Origin: Neodidymelliopsis sp. IMI 364377
Taxonomy: Eukaryota > Ascomycota > Dothideomycetes > Pleosporales > Didymellaceae
DNA: 64,000 bases
Direction: 5' to 3'
NCBI GenBank assembly: GCA_027946375.1
Contig: JAPEUT010000024.1
Location: 94,758 to 158,757, forward strand
Positions 35,511 to 46,822 of this stretch are shown here, one piece after another. Within the stretch, counting starts at the first letter, position 1. Every line of letters starts with the position of its first letter. A program made the position numbers and the translations under genes. The notes under the pieces are model-generated. The model did no database searches. It had not been told where the DNA came from and worked only from the letters and a program-made list of their open reading frames with translations.

Positions 35511-37257
35511 CGTGATCAATGTTGGAGGGAAATGAATGCCCAAGAAACTTATATGCTCATTAAAGAAACGCAGTGTTCTGAAGAACAATTGATGAAACTG
35601 CTGGACGTGGGACGTGGAACAGAGGAAGTTTATGAAGGAAACACCATCACTGAACCTCTAACCACGATCGACTTAGCAGTACGTCGGGGGCCCATGGGGC
35701 GATATGATAAGGTCGGAACAGCACTACCACATTGGTATGGTGGTTGATCCGAGCGTCGTGGAGCTGGTTCTGGGCATGCCAATGTGGATCCTTCACTAAC
35801 GCCCCCGGATTCGAAGTAAGGCAAGCGGGGTAGCCGCCACGCCACTTACGAGAGCAGATCTCAGGAACTGGCAGATCTTCAAAGTCTGGAGATTCCGAGG
35901 AGCTTGTAATTCAGGGCGTGGCCATGATGTAAGAGCACCGGAACTAGAGGTTATGATCGTCTGTGTGCTTGCGATACTTATGAAGATCCTCAAGAAGTGG
36001 GTCGAAGATAAGAGTAAGGAGTATGCTTAGACAAAGCTTGAGACCCTTCACTCCACTGTACTCGTACCTCCGCGATGACCCAGTCCTCGTGCGCGTTGAG
36101 CCGCATCGGTGATGGCTACTAGTCAACACCGGCACATGCTGGATAGTGCAACAAACCACCAAAAAGTCATCCGATCCGTCTCTTCCTCGAAGCGAGCTTC
36201 AGCAGTTGTGGTCTAGCGTCCTCCAGACTCTCGGGGCCCTTCCCGCGTCACAGGGATCTGCCCGCCACTCTGAGTCGTTGCGGACTCTCAGACAGCGAAA
36301 CTATTACCACATAGCGCAGTTTCCGAGATGCGAACAGCTGTGCTAAGGATCAAAACTCTGGGGTAGAGCGACATGCTGCCCCATAATCGTGGAGATGGAA
36401 TCTGGGGAAAGGATGCAAGTCCAAGTACAGCTCCACGAGAGCATGTTGAAGCTTTCACGACAGCCTGCGCAACACAGAGTCGTGTGCTGAGATTGCGAAA
36501 CGGCGGCAGACCGACCGATTGGAGAGAGGCCCAAAATGACGCAGTGCCTATCGCCAGGGTTGGGGGCTTAGAGCGCGTTAGCCTATTCACCTGGCCATCG
36601 GAACTTGGGATCGAGCGCTTCCGTGGAGGCCTCGGGCAGTTTGTGTCGAGGTGAGCAAATCGCTCAAAAAGCGCCTCCCACCTGCTAAGATGCGTACTGC
36701 AGAAGTTGGTGAGAGGCTCGATCGCTAGCGCACATTTGTTGAACGTCAACGGTAATTCAGGGTCTTGTCAGTTGCGCGAAACACCGCGACAGAGACGGCT
36801 ACAGTCGGACTCTATATTGGGCTTTCGAACTATGGTTACAGTCGGCCTGAAAGCTGGGTTCTGCATTTTATGGTGTGCGAGGTATTTGAGTGAAGCTTTG
36901 GTAAGCTTTGTGGAAACGGGAGGCTCGGCGACAAGTCTTCAGGATTCTTTTCCGATCCAATTAGCTCCCGCCGTTGATTGGCTACGGTTTTCTTTGACAG
37001 AAGGGAACACGTGCTGTTAGTGTTGTGCGATACTTTCTGTGCCTTCAGTTTTCTCATGAGCTTATGGATTTCGGGACCCGGAAACTAAGAAAAGAAATTG
37101 TGGTGCAGCAGGATATTCAATGCTACAACGAATTCTGAACAACTGACTTGAATATAGTCATAAATGCTGACCATCCATTCGAGCACCGGTCGCATTTACA
37201 TAGTAAATGATCGCTACAGACCATATCTTGCTGCACAATCAAGAATTTCGTGCTTAT
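35511..37257. other. Intergenic region, no gene seen
   Basis: About 1.75 kb. ORFs up to 150 codons occur on the minus strand (36288-36749), but they have no ATG at the proposed start, no motif and no splice support. Confidence 0.45.
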
Positions 37258-40200
37258 CTATAGTAGTGGCATGAGTACCTCACTCATCCATTCCTGAATG
37301 CCAGCCACAGTGTCGTCGAAAGTTAAGTGGGCTTGCCTCAGACCGTGTCTTCCTTGGAACAGCAATGCTTCTCCTAATTCCACAAACAATGCCAGCACAT
37401 CTTCCTCTGTGTCTGTCGACAGCAGTCCCTTAATGCCACCGCCCTCGTCGAAGAACCCAAGCAGGAGATCACCATCAATGTGGTTGTTTCTGGATGCAGC
37501 TGCTCCTCGCCCCTTGTGCCTTGGGTCTACGTCTCTGGCGCGGATGGCGCAATCTTGCGCGCCATCAGCACCGTTCATCAGGACATCGAAAATGTCACCA
37601 CTTTTATGTCTCACTATAGAGAACCGATTCGCTGGATTGCGAGATTGCTTGTTCTCAATGAGGTTCTGAAGCAAACGTAACACGTGACGCGCTGGCTCGG
37701 AGAGAATTGAGAAAGCATAGATCGTTCCATCTGAGCAAGCGCCAGTGAGGTCGTCAAGGAGCACACCATCAATGGTGTTGGCGTACTTATGATAGCGAGC
37801 AGACCGGCGCCACGGTGGCCGGATGTCTCCACGCTGAAGACGGACGACTGTTCGAGGCAGACACGCCTCGAACAACGTGGTAGAGGCGTGCTTGAAGCTA
37901 CGTTCTCCGGAATAGTACAGACCGGATACCGTGGCACTCCTTTTGTCTGTGAGCAGAACGAGTGCCTCCTGCTCATTTGTCGGGGTTTGTTGGATGTCAC
38001 TGTGTTGCAAAACAAGGTGATGAGTACATGAACGCTCACGGCTGTCTGTGAAGAGCTGTTCAAAGTCGACAGCTTGGTACCCGTCCTTACGAGTCACTTC
38101 GTAACACAGGTGAGAATGTTGTAATGTCGAGACGAAAACCTTTGAACCCAGCACCGTGATGTAAATGCCAGGGGAAGGCAGCTCTCTAGATCCGCGATTG
38201 AACCATCTAGCTTAGTCAGAAGAATGTCTTGTGAGTGATGCGCTGGAAGACGAACCTGCCGGAACTAACATCGAACTCGTCGAATGATAATAGCTTGCCA
38301 ATAACGCTTACGGTTGCACGATTGTTGAACAGAGCGATGCAATAAAGAGGCTGGTGATATGTTGACTCCTTCTGTAGGGCCAGCTTTGACCCACGACTCC
38401 CCAAATTGAATATCAGCCTTCTTCCCGTCTCTTTGCCGGGACCTGTTGCAATGCCAGTACCCACGATGACCAGATTGTACTTTTTGCCACGGTCGTCTTC
38501 GAAAGCCCAGTCCACAATCGAGTAAACGCGCTCGGCGTGCTTGAGAGAGAACCGAGCTACAACTAGCCTGCTGGCTAGCTCGATACCCACCTCCTGCTTT
38601 ATCTCCACTTCATTGAGGGGTTTGTCGTCGTGCACGTTGAGCAGGCTGAGAGTAGAACTTATCAGCCTATATTTGTTGGGTGACGAGCCTTCTTCGGTTG
38701 CTTTCGTTGTCGCTACGATCATCTTGCGCGGTGCTGCTAAGTACACAGCTTGCGTGGGTTTGGCCCCTGTAATCAATTTGCGCGGCACTGCTTTAAGCTC
38801 ATCCTGAGCTGGTGACTCCGAATCGTACCTGGTCCGTTTCACGTCTGCGTCAAGTTGTGTGTATAGCATTTGATCGCCAGACACAACAAACAGAAAGCCA
38901 CCCAGATTCCTTTCCTGAACTCCATCGGTTTCCCCAATGAACGGCAACTGATGGGCAGCTGTGATCGGACACTGGAGGTAACCCGGGTCTGTGCGGTCGG
39001 TAAACCATACGGAACCAATATCCAGGATGCAAGGGTCGATTGCTGAGCAGCGAATCTTACAGAAATCCGATCCACACGATACAAATGCAGCTGTGCTATC
39101 TGTTGAGCAGGGATAGATTTGCACCGAAGTCAACCCCATCTTCGTGACTATCCAGGCGGAGTTTTTAGTGAGACCGATTGATACATTTGAGCCTTCTAGA
39201 AGCGTTGGTAGTGAATCTGGGTCTAGCCCAAAGAGATAGCGACTGAGGAGGTACCCATCACGTGTAGCACAAACCAAAATCTGAGATTCACCCGAAGTCA
39301 ACAGAACCGCACTCTCACACAGTTTGCGTGCGAGATCAGCATCACTGCTTTCGAGAGACCAATCGAATACTTTTGTCATACCGTGGTTTGGGTTAACACG
39401 GAAGAGCGTGACTTTTGAGTCGAGGGTACCAACTAGTACATAGGAATGTCCACCAACTTGGAAAAGCTCTATACAAGTTGGATCGGCGCTGAGCGGGTGA
39501 AGGCATTCACCCCATTCTTGTCGCTCGAACGTGCCGTCCTTCAGGATCGGAGTAATATTCAAGTGTGTTTTTCCATCGTTCCTGAAGGTAGTCACGACAA
39601 AGGAAAATCCTGGTTTCGATGCAGCGAGCAGGATAGACGACCCGAACTCTATCCTATCGTTCAACGCCAATGTGGGTCGAGAAAGAGTTTGAACATCTCT
39701 GCGAGTGATTTGTATAGAGAAGTGGTCCGAGAACATGCATGCCGATATGGTCTCTTCGTTCCGTGTGATGCCGTCGTCATTCGGCTCGGACTCCGTTGGT
39801 AGTTGAGTAACGTCCCAAACACCGTCATCCCAGGCGCCTGAGAATTCGCCGCGAGTTTCAGGTTGTGTACGGACTAGACGCAAGAGAATAGTCTCGAGCG
39901 GCAAAGTGACGATAATTAGAGCATAGTGCTGTCTTGCTCTCCTCCCATCAAATTCCACAGTCTGACTGCCGTGATGAATGATCCAAAGGCCGGAGCAGCC
40001 ATTCATACCGCTGAAGGAACCATCAATTAGTGCTTGCAAGCCGTATCGTAGCTCAGACAGTTGTCCGTGAGGTGCGGCCCCGTTACATACGAACAGTGCA
40101 GAACGCTCACGCTCGTAAGGGCTCCTGATGCCCGGGAGCTGCGTGACACAAAGACCAGTTACGGGACTCCAGTTGGGGATTGACTCGACATAAGTGAACT

Positions 40201-41687
40201 GATTCATGGTGGGATACTGTGTCGCGTAGGAGTATTCCGTCGGCCACGCGCCCACCTTGCAAAGCAGCCCATCATTCCCCGGGGCACCTGCCATGAGTAC
40301 ATCAGGATACGACTGCGAGAACTCTGAATTGTCAACACTCAGGCAGGCAAACGCAGTATCGATCCTGTAAGGCCATTCCCCTGCATCATCCATATCCACT
40401 GCGCCTGCCGGACCCTGTTCTGCGTACATCACCCGACCGTCTTCGCGCGCGATATAGAACGTTTCCTTGGGAAAGTCGGGATTGCGGGGCGTTGTATCCC
40501 ACTGAACCCATTGCGGATGATGCGGGCTGTCACCTGGCCGCAGCGGAGGTAGAATGTGTGAAGGAATGGGGACAGCCGTTCGTTGAGGAGCGCCGGACAG
40601 TACGTCTTTATACACGGATATGTGCCTGTCATAAACCAACAAGAAATCTGGGCTTCGTCTGAGAGGTATAAGCAAGGAAGGACTTTGATCATCTGATTGT
40701 GTCAGTCTGTTGTCGTAACTGCAGGATGGGTCTGGCTTACGCACCCAGATCCACAGAGACTCGTTCTGTACGAGCACTTGCCGTACTGAGATCGTACCTA
40801 CAATCCCAATCGAAGCACGTTAACTTAGTCACGCCCTGATGCACGATGATGAACAGAAGCACAACATGATGCTCGTCCCGCGTAGCAGCTGACGAAAGAA
40901 ACTCCATGTGCATGATGCGGCCTTCGATAGCGATGATGCGTTCGTCTTCTATCGGCGTTGTGTCTTTGTCATGTTGTAGTTCTCTGCGCCATGTCTGCAT
41001 AGACTTTGTTTTGTAAAGCATGAAGCGTCCTTCGTATGCCGATACCGCCATAGCCCGGCATTGCGGGTCTATAGCAAGGTACTGACCGAGACGATCAAAA
41101 CGCGAAGACCCAGCTGGAAGTTTGATGGTCTTTTGGCGAAAAATTGATGCTCCTGTCACGTCTTGCTGAGCCCAAAGAAACATCAAAGTCCTTGAGGTTA
41201 GAGTCATGACAACGACTTCTGGAGGTAGCACATGATCTTCGCTGCTCGTCATGGACGTTCTGTCTCTGTGTACTGTCTGCGTCTTAGGCAGCGAACTGCC
41301 AGCACTCCTGTTGACGTGAACTTCACGGGCGTCCCCGAACACTCCCGCTTTAATGATTCGACCGCTGAAGTTCGATCTAGTGGCGACATGGCGAAGACGA
41401 CCGTAACTATGGATCTCATGTAGCTGTATCGAATCCTCACCTACCGATACAATGTCGTTCAGGTCTTTGTGGCGTATGTTTGCGGGGAGAATAAAATTGA
41501 ACAAGGGGCTTGGAAGGACTGTACTGGAAAGAATGCCGTAACCCGGAACATGAAGATTCGGCTTAGCAGTCGGCTCTTGTGTCTCAGTATCATCTTGCGG
41601 CGCCTGTGCCATGATCTGATATACGTCGACTGGTCTGGATACCCATTCGTTGTCGATGAGGACCATCCCCTGGACTTGGTGGTTCAT
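37258..41687 (-). CDS. MMS1_N / CPSF-A domain protein
   Basis: A large beta-propeller protein related to DDB1/CPSF160-type scaffolds (MMS1_N followed by a CPSF-A region). Three exons: 40745-41687, 38256-40692 and 37258-38185, giving 1435 residues. The N-terminal MMS1_N-like signature is plain: PGYGILSSTVLPSPLFNFILPANIR and VSVGEDSIQLHEI. It continues through SLLIPLRRSPDFLLVYD after intron 1. The C-terminal part ends in a VFVSTLQHSHLCYEVTR-type CPSF-A segment. Family members are scaffolds of ubiquitin ligases or of mRNA 3' processing; here the specific role is unknown. The first ATG with support is 41687. Intron 2 uses the donor GTTCGT and restores the frame and family sequence exactly. Confidence 0.85.
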
Positions 41688-42625
41688 GGCGGGGGTTTCT
41701 CCCAGTGAACCCAAGAGGTCCAATCAGGTTACTGTGAGCGAAGAAGTATCTGAATGACGCTAGAAAGAGTGTGGCATAAGGGCAGGGTTCGTGAGTGGGT
41801 AACCGACTGAATTGCTGAGAGCGAATGAAGCAACGTAGGCCAGGATTCCCTGACTGCAGAGCTGCCAAAGAGTTTCAGCTGTGACAGACGCAGCTATACA
41901 ATGGGGCCCAATATACCTAGCTGGGCGGCTACATGCCTCAGACGACGGTACGGGACGGCCAACGGCGCAGTGTCAGTCGCGCGATCGTTGTCGAGTGCGA
42001 TCAGATCTCGATAGCGCGATCATGCAACTTGACAATAGCACGATCTTGACCGAGAGCGTGGCTAAGATTGGCGCAGTGGGCGACGAGAGGCCGTCGCTGC
42101 AGTCAATTCAAGATCTGGTTAGGGATACTGGGGGCGAAGACGGGGGTTGGTTTGATTGTGCCACTATTTTCTGCATGCAGTGGGCTGGGAGGGGCTCGGC
42201 GCATGCAATATGCGGCACAGATTAAACCAGGCTGCACTCTTCGGGAGGCCGGGTGACGAGTAGTTTCGAGTTTGCAGCGGTGCAGTGTCATACAGTCGCA
42301 TCTCACGTGCAGACGCAAGCACGCTGTCGACGCATGGATAGATGGTGTTGCAAGTCGATGGCAGCTTCTAAGCATTGTTTGTGGCCAGGACGAGTGCCAA
42401 GACCTGGAGCCGGCAGGGAAGGAAGTCGCGAGGTTTCGCGTCAACCTGGCGCGAACGGTTCGCGCGTGCATATCCACCGCCATGTAGTGACATACGTACG
42501 GTGCATCTCCATTTATCTCCGCATAAGAAAAATAGCAAACACGAAGCCACGTCACCCTTGAGAGATCGACTTGTTGTCGCGAGCGTGGACTGGGTCGTTT
42601 TCAAGCTCGAGATGTGGGTGAGGTC
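41688..42625. other. Divergent intergenic region
   Basis: About 940 nt between two divergent genes. The first 180 nt on the minus strand is open without an ATG and could be an untranslated leader or a 5' exon of the CPSF-A-like gene, joined by a 58-nt intron in phase. I prefer the ATG at 41687. Confidence 0.4.
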
Positions 42626-43938
42626 ATGGCTTCTCGCACCCCATCACGCTCAGTAAGCTCCGGGAGCCTCCCTTCTCGTCATTCAACTCCTGTCAATCTC
42701 TCGTTGGCTGAGAAGGCCAAGGAAGGCTTAATCACTACTGCTTGCGAAGAAGGCGATGTCGCTGCTCTCGTGGATCTCTCGACAAGCACTCATGGCTTGG
42801 TGAGCGATAGCTTGAGGCGCATTGCGTGGCCAATGTTGCTGGGCTGCGCAAGCGCAACTGCACAGAAGCCATCCTGGCGAGACTTGCCTGCACATCGTGA
42901 AGAGGGCCAGGTTGATCTCGATGTAAACAGAGCCTTTGTATACTACCCCAAATATGGTAAAGAGCAATCAACGAACAAGCACGCTGAGCATAATGCTGAT
43001 GGTTTTCAGACTCAGAAAAGGAACTCGACCGCAGAAAATGCGAGCTCTCCAATGTGATCCTGGAGGTGCTTCGCCGGCACCCAACCCTCTCCTACTTCCA
43101 GGGCTACCATGATATCGTTCAGGTCCTATATCTTGTTTTGGGCACGCACGTCGCTCCTCACGCCGCTGCCCGTCTGAGTCTACTCCGTATCAGAGATTTT
43201 ATGCTCTCGACGCTCGATCCCGTTGTAGCTCAGCTCGAACTGCTACGCCCACTACTTCGCCGGGCTGACCCAGTCCTGTACGAGCATCTGCCAAAGACCT
43301 CTGCATCCTTTGCGCTAGCCGACACACTCACGATGTTTGCACACAACATACAAGAGTACAGGGACATCACGAGGCTCTTCGATTTCTTCCTCGCACGGCA
43401 CGCTGTAATGCCATTATACTTCTTTGCGGCCGTGGTCCTTTCTAGAAGGGAAGAGTTGCTAGAGATCGAGAAGGAAGACGAGGACATACTCCATGTCACA
43501 CTGAGCAAGCTGCCTCAGCCATTCGACATCGAGTTCCATATCGCACGATCCATTGAGCTGTACGAAAGGCTTCCTCTCGAGTCTCTACGCAGCTGGGAAT
43601 GGTGGCGCATATCATCCTCAAGTGTGCTCAAGACATCACCACCCGTTTCGGATGATCTGCAACGTTTGACACTAGAAGATGGAGAACGCTACCATGCTCA
43701 GCAGGAGAAGGAAATTCGCAGACAGCAATTCTTGCAGAAGATCTCGCGACAAGCAGACCGAAATTTTAAGCATATCCAGCTGCGCTTGCGCTACTATGGC
43801 CGGTATGGAGTTGTTGGTCTTGCCGTCGTCGTTGGAGCGTATGCTCTTTGGCTTGGGAGGAACGGAGGTCTGGATACGACCAGACACCGCTTGTTTGGAT
43901 ATCTCGGCAACGTCATGCAAAGAATACTTGGTCAATAG
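42626..43938 (+). CDS. TBC-domain Rab GTPase-activating protein (Gyp8/TBC1D20-like)
   Basis: Stimulates GTP hydrolysis by Rab1/Ypt1-type GTPases in early secretion. Two exons: 42626-42956 and 43010-43938, giving 419 residues, split by a 53-nt intron. Conserved TBC elements are present: LRRIAWPMLLG, VDLDVNRAFVYYP carrying the likely arginine finger, and VLRRHPTLSYFQGYHDI with the glutamine finger. After the TBC domain comes EEKEIRRQQF-like helical sequence and a C-terminal membrane helix (VVGLAVVVGAYALWL), as in TBC1D20 and Gyp8, which are membrane-anchored. The exon 2 sequence ELDRRKCELSNVILEVLRRHP matches the family well and confirms the splice. The start MASRTPSRS is the first in-frame ATG. 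Confidence 0.88.
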
Positions 43939-44306
43939 GATATGAATGAATGATTTGCACGAGTCACTGAACCGATGTAGTTTGTGGTCCTAGAATAGTT
44001 AAACAGGTTACCAGCAACGAATATCTACGAAGAATAGAATCTATACAAACAATCCATGACACAGTGATCCTGAACATCTTCCTACTTCTCTCTGAGCACT
44101 ACACTTTCCTCCAACACTACCGCAGACGACATCAACACCAGTACATCTCCTGGCCAATCATTATCACATCCTTCCAACGCTCTCTTAAAGACAATACTCC
44201 ACCCCACAATACTCACACCCAGGACACTGATCAGTCCATTAGCTTTGTTTCCCTTACACAACCTTTATATATACTCACACTATCCCACGTACTACACGTC
44301 CAGAGC
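43939..44306. other. Short intergenic region
   Basis: About 370 nt. A TATATATA-like string at about 44264 on the plus strand is followed by a CT-rich stretch, but no plus-strand gene follows it. Confidence 0.4.
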
Positions 44307-44573
44307 TTACACCAGCAATCCTTCTCTCGCACTCCAGACTGCCTTCCCCTTATCCCCTGTAACAAGATTAGTTGAGTTCAGAGGCTGAATGTAGACGCTG
44401 GGACGCATCTTGATGCAGTGGTCGAGTTTGCGGGTGCAGTCATCGGAGCAGACAAGTTCAAATGCCGAGGTTGGGGCGGGTGGGAGGTGGCTAGATTGCG
44501 TGTGGATGGTGCGTTGGGGGAAGAGAGCGCTGACGAAAGGGGGGAAGAGAGTGAGGAAGTGGAGGAGAAACAT
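44307..44573 (-). CDS. Putative small secreted protein (88 residues)
   Basis: A single-exon ORF starting at ATG 44573. The first 16 residues (MFLLHFLTLFPPFVSA) form a good signal peptide, followed by a short mature protein with three cysteines in CSDDCTRKLDHC. No known family is recognised. On its coding strand the upstream region shows a TATA-like string near 44715 and a CT-rich leader, with a 16-codon upstream ORF. Gene-length ORFs this short are often chance, so confidence is limited. If real, it could be an effector candidate or wall-associated peptide. Confidence 0.4.
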   Translation of the reverse strand: MFLLHFLTLFPPFVSALFPQRTIHTQSSHLPPAPTSAFELVCSDDCTRKLDHCIKMRPSVYIQPLNSTNLVTGDKGKAVWSAREGLLV

Positions 44574-45012
44574 TTAGGGCGTTTCAGGCGCTAAGATGAT
44601 ATGGTTTGGAGTGATTCAAGAGACAGGGTGTCATGATGGGATGCAGTGAAAGCAGGGGTACTGGAGATTGATGATACGAGTGGAGGATATGGAGGGAAAT
44701 GTGAGAGGAACTGTATATGGCATTTCTTTGCATTTTTTATTTGTTTTTGCGATAGCTACACCGTGAGGCGCGTATCTGTCTGTGCGACTGACCCAGGTGT
44801 ATACACTGACCTATGACCATCCAGTATATTTGATCTATGATCTCATGGCTGATAATTCTCGGGTGCCGCCTTCGGTAATGTCATCCATATCAATCAGCTT
44901 CTGGAGCCATATTGCCCAGACCCTGCAGTGCTGTGATAGTGTCAGTTCGTGATCCTAGCACTGATTAAGAGCGACATACAAGTTTTGGAGTCTGATGAGG
45001 TCCCATCCTCTA
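44574..45012. other. Short intergenic region
   Basis: About 440 nt, holding the probable promoter of the small secreted protein and the 3' end of the next gene. No ORF of note. Confidence 0.4.
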
Positions 45013-45621
45013 TCAGAGACAGTACGGCTCCAACGAGGCATTGTTGTAGACGCAAGCATTGTTGCGTCCGCAATCAATCTTCTTGGAGACGCTCTTGTTG
45101 CTATCGCACCTCAGGACCCAGCGGTGGGTGTCGTCATCGCACCAGCCCTCGCCAACAGATGGACATCGATCTCCAGGCCTAGGGGAACGCGCAACGATCT
45201 TACGAGTAGTGAGCTTGCGAGTAGCGAGCTTAGCAGGTGGCTGTTGACTAGGACCGCACTCAGCATTGCAGACAGCCTTGCCATCTTGCATCTCGCAGCA
45301 ACCAGGCTTCCAGCACTTGCTGTCGGTCTGCCAGATGCCGTACTCGTTGCAGAACTTGGAGACGTAAGCGGCTGCATCGCACTTCCACTCTCCAGGGTGG
45401 CACTCGACTTCCTTGTCGCAATAGGCGTTGCCAGCGGAACCAACATGACAGGCGCCGGTCTTGAAGCAAGTCTCAACAGCCTTCCAACCTTGAGAGCTGC
45501 ACACCATAACAGAGACGTTCGCGTCGTCGCACTTGTTGGTACCGAGTTGGCAGTTCAGCGCGGTTGCACAAAGTGCTGTTGGCAGGACTGCAAATAGGAG
45601 GCCAACTTTCGGTAGCTGCAT
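45013..45621 (-). CDS. Secreted cysteine-rich protein with three cysteine modules
   Basis: A single-exon 202-residue protein. A signal peptide of about 20 residues (MQLPKVGLLFAVLPTALC) precedes a mature part with 20 cysteines in about 180 residues. The cysteines fall into three consecutive modules. Each opens with C-x5-7-C-D, then C after 8-9 residues, C after 9-10, and closes with two or three further cysteines. A basic, Thr- and Pro-rich linker (KLATRKLTTRKI) separates modules 2 and 3. No known domain is recognised. High cysteine density, secretion and small size make it a candidate effector or cell-surface protein. It is unlike the neighbouring genes. Confidence 0.8.
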   Translation of the reverse strand: MQLPKVGLLFAVLPTALCATALNCQLGTNKCDDANVSVMVCSSQGWKAVETCFKTGACHVGSAGNAYCDKEVECHPGEWKCDAAAYVSKFCNEYGIWQTDSKCWKPGCCEMQDGKAVCNAECGPSQQPPAKLATRKLTTRKIVARSPRPGDRCPSVGEGWCDDDTHRWVLRCDSNKSVSKKIDCGRNNACVYNNASLEPYCL

Positions 45622-46258
45622 GTTTGTGGATTGAGTTTTGCAAGATTCGTAAAGGTAAATGTAGGATTGGCAAGTAGTCGGTAGATAGACAGAGAATGTA
45701 GAGGGAAGCGAGCTTAAAATGTGTTTATTAACTCAATTTGAGGTGAAGGTGCGGGTTTGTCGACATGACGTAGTGCGCAGGTAAGGAAGGAGTGAGGGAA
45801 CGGCGGTGATTGAACGCAACTTTACTGCGATATCATTCCTGTACTGAGCACAAACGCACCTGGGTTTCAATGAAGCTCTGCGTATGCTATTGACCGGCTT
45901 CAGTGGTTCCATAGAACGAAAGTAGCAAGGCAGACATACTGTCGGTATCAATGATGTGTTGAAGTAAAACAGAGACGCGTGGATAAAATGGAAGACAAAC
46001 TCGAAGAAGACACGAATGTAACAGTGCGAGTAAGCGAGGTAAGATTGTCATTCATACAGGTGAGAAGACGACACACCACTTCAGTATGCCGACCTGCAGC
46101 TTTTGCGCCCCCAAATCCAGGAGCGCCTGACGCCATACTTGCGAAAGACCCAGTAGATTATCGTCAACAGCGGAAAGAAAAACAACGAAAGCGACTGCGT
46201 TTGCCACTGGTATGATTCACAAGATCATCGAGGAAACTCTTGCAAGGCAGGTTCGGTC
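45622..46258. other. Intergenic region, no gene seen
   Basis: About 640 nt between two minus-strand genes. Only shadow ORFs are seen. Confidence 0.5.
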
Positions 46259-46822
46259 TTAAGGTTTGCTCTCGGTACCAGAGGCATAGCCAGCATCCTT
46301 CTTGACCTCGTCCATGAGATCCGCGTTGTACAACCTCTTATAATCCTGCTCATTCCAGCTCTGCTGCTGGGCCAAAGCACCAAGACTCAGACCTCTGGAT
46401 CGAGATTTCTTCAAGCTGTCGCCTTGCGAGATACCGACAGCGCTGTAATTCGGCACTACACCACGGCCAGGTGGGGGAAATGGAGTTGTCTGCGCCGGGG
46501 ACGCAACGGTCGCCTCGCCAGTGACGTTATCAGACCCCTCCGTGTGTGTGGACAAGTCGGAAGAAACGGAGTTTTGAGCATGCGCCATCTTCAGAGCTCT
46601 CTCGTAGTTCGCTGAGCTTGCACGGACAACTCCAGGTCGTCGGTATGCGGCGCGTGCTTCGTCGGTGAGAATGCTTGGGTCTGGTGCTGCTGAATCTGTC
46701 TGCTTGAGGGTGTTCTGGAAGAAAGCCTCCTCAACTTCAGAGCGCGTATTCGGTGTAAGTCCAGAGGGTGTCGGATCGCCGAAACCGCCATCGGACGAAG
46801 GTAGTTCTAGTGAAGAGCTCAT
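46259..46822 (-). CDS. Conserved-looking hypothetical protein (187 residues)
   Basis: A single exon from ATG 46822. The sequence is hydrophilic, with an N-terminal Ser/Pro/Thr-rich part (SSDGGFGDPTPSGLTPNTRSEVEEAFF), a PPPGRG turn, and a helical C-terminus ending in NADLMDEVKKDAGYASG. There is no signal peptide, membrane helix or named domain. Composition and length are coherent for a real gene; the stretch has few rival frames. No intron is needed. I do not recognise a function. Confidence 0.7.
   Translation of the reverse strand: MSSSLELPSSDGGFGDPTPSGLTPNTRSEVEEAFFQNTLKQTDSAAPDPSILTDEARAAYRRPGVVRASSANYERALKMAHAQNSVSSDLSTHTEGSDNVTGEATVASPAQTTPFPPPGRGVVPNYSAVGISQGDSLKKSRSRGLSLGALAQQQSWNEQDYKRLYNADLMDEVKKDAGYASGTESKP

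Noticed and set aside
36288..36749. Minus-strand ORF of 153 codons
   Set aside because: The proposed start is TTG, and the sequence shows no motif or splice continuity.
41688..41868. Upstream extension of the MMS1_N/CPSF-A gene
   Set aside because: Could be joined in phase by a 58-nt intron, but starts at TTG with no ATG in the stretch; the ATG at 41687 is preferred.
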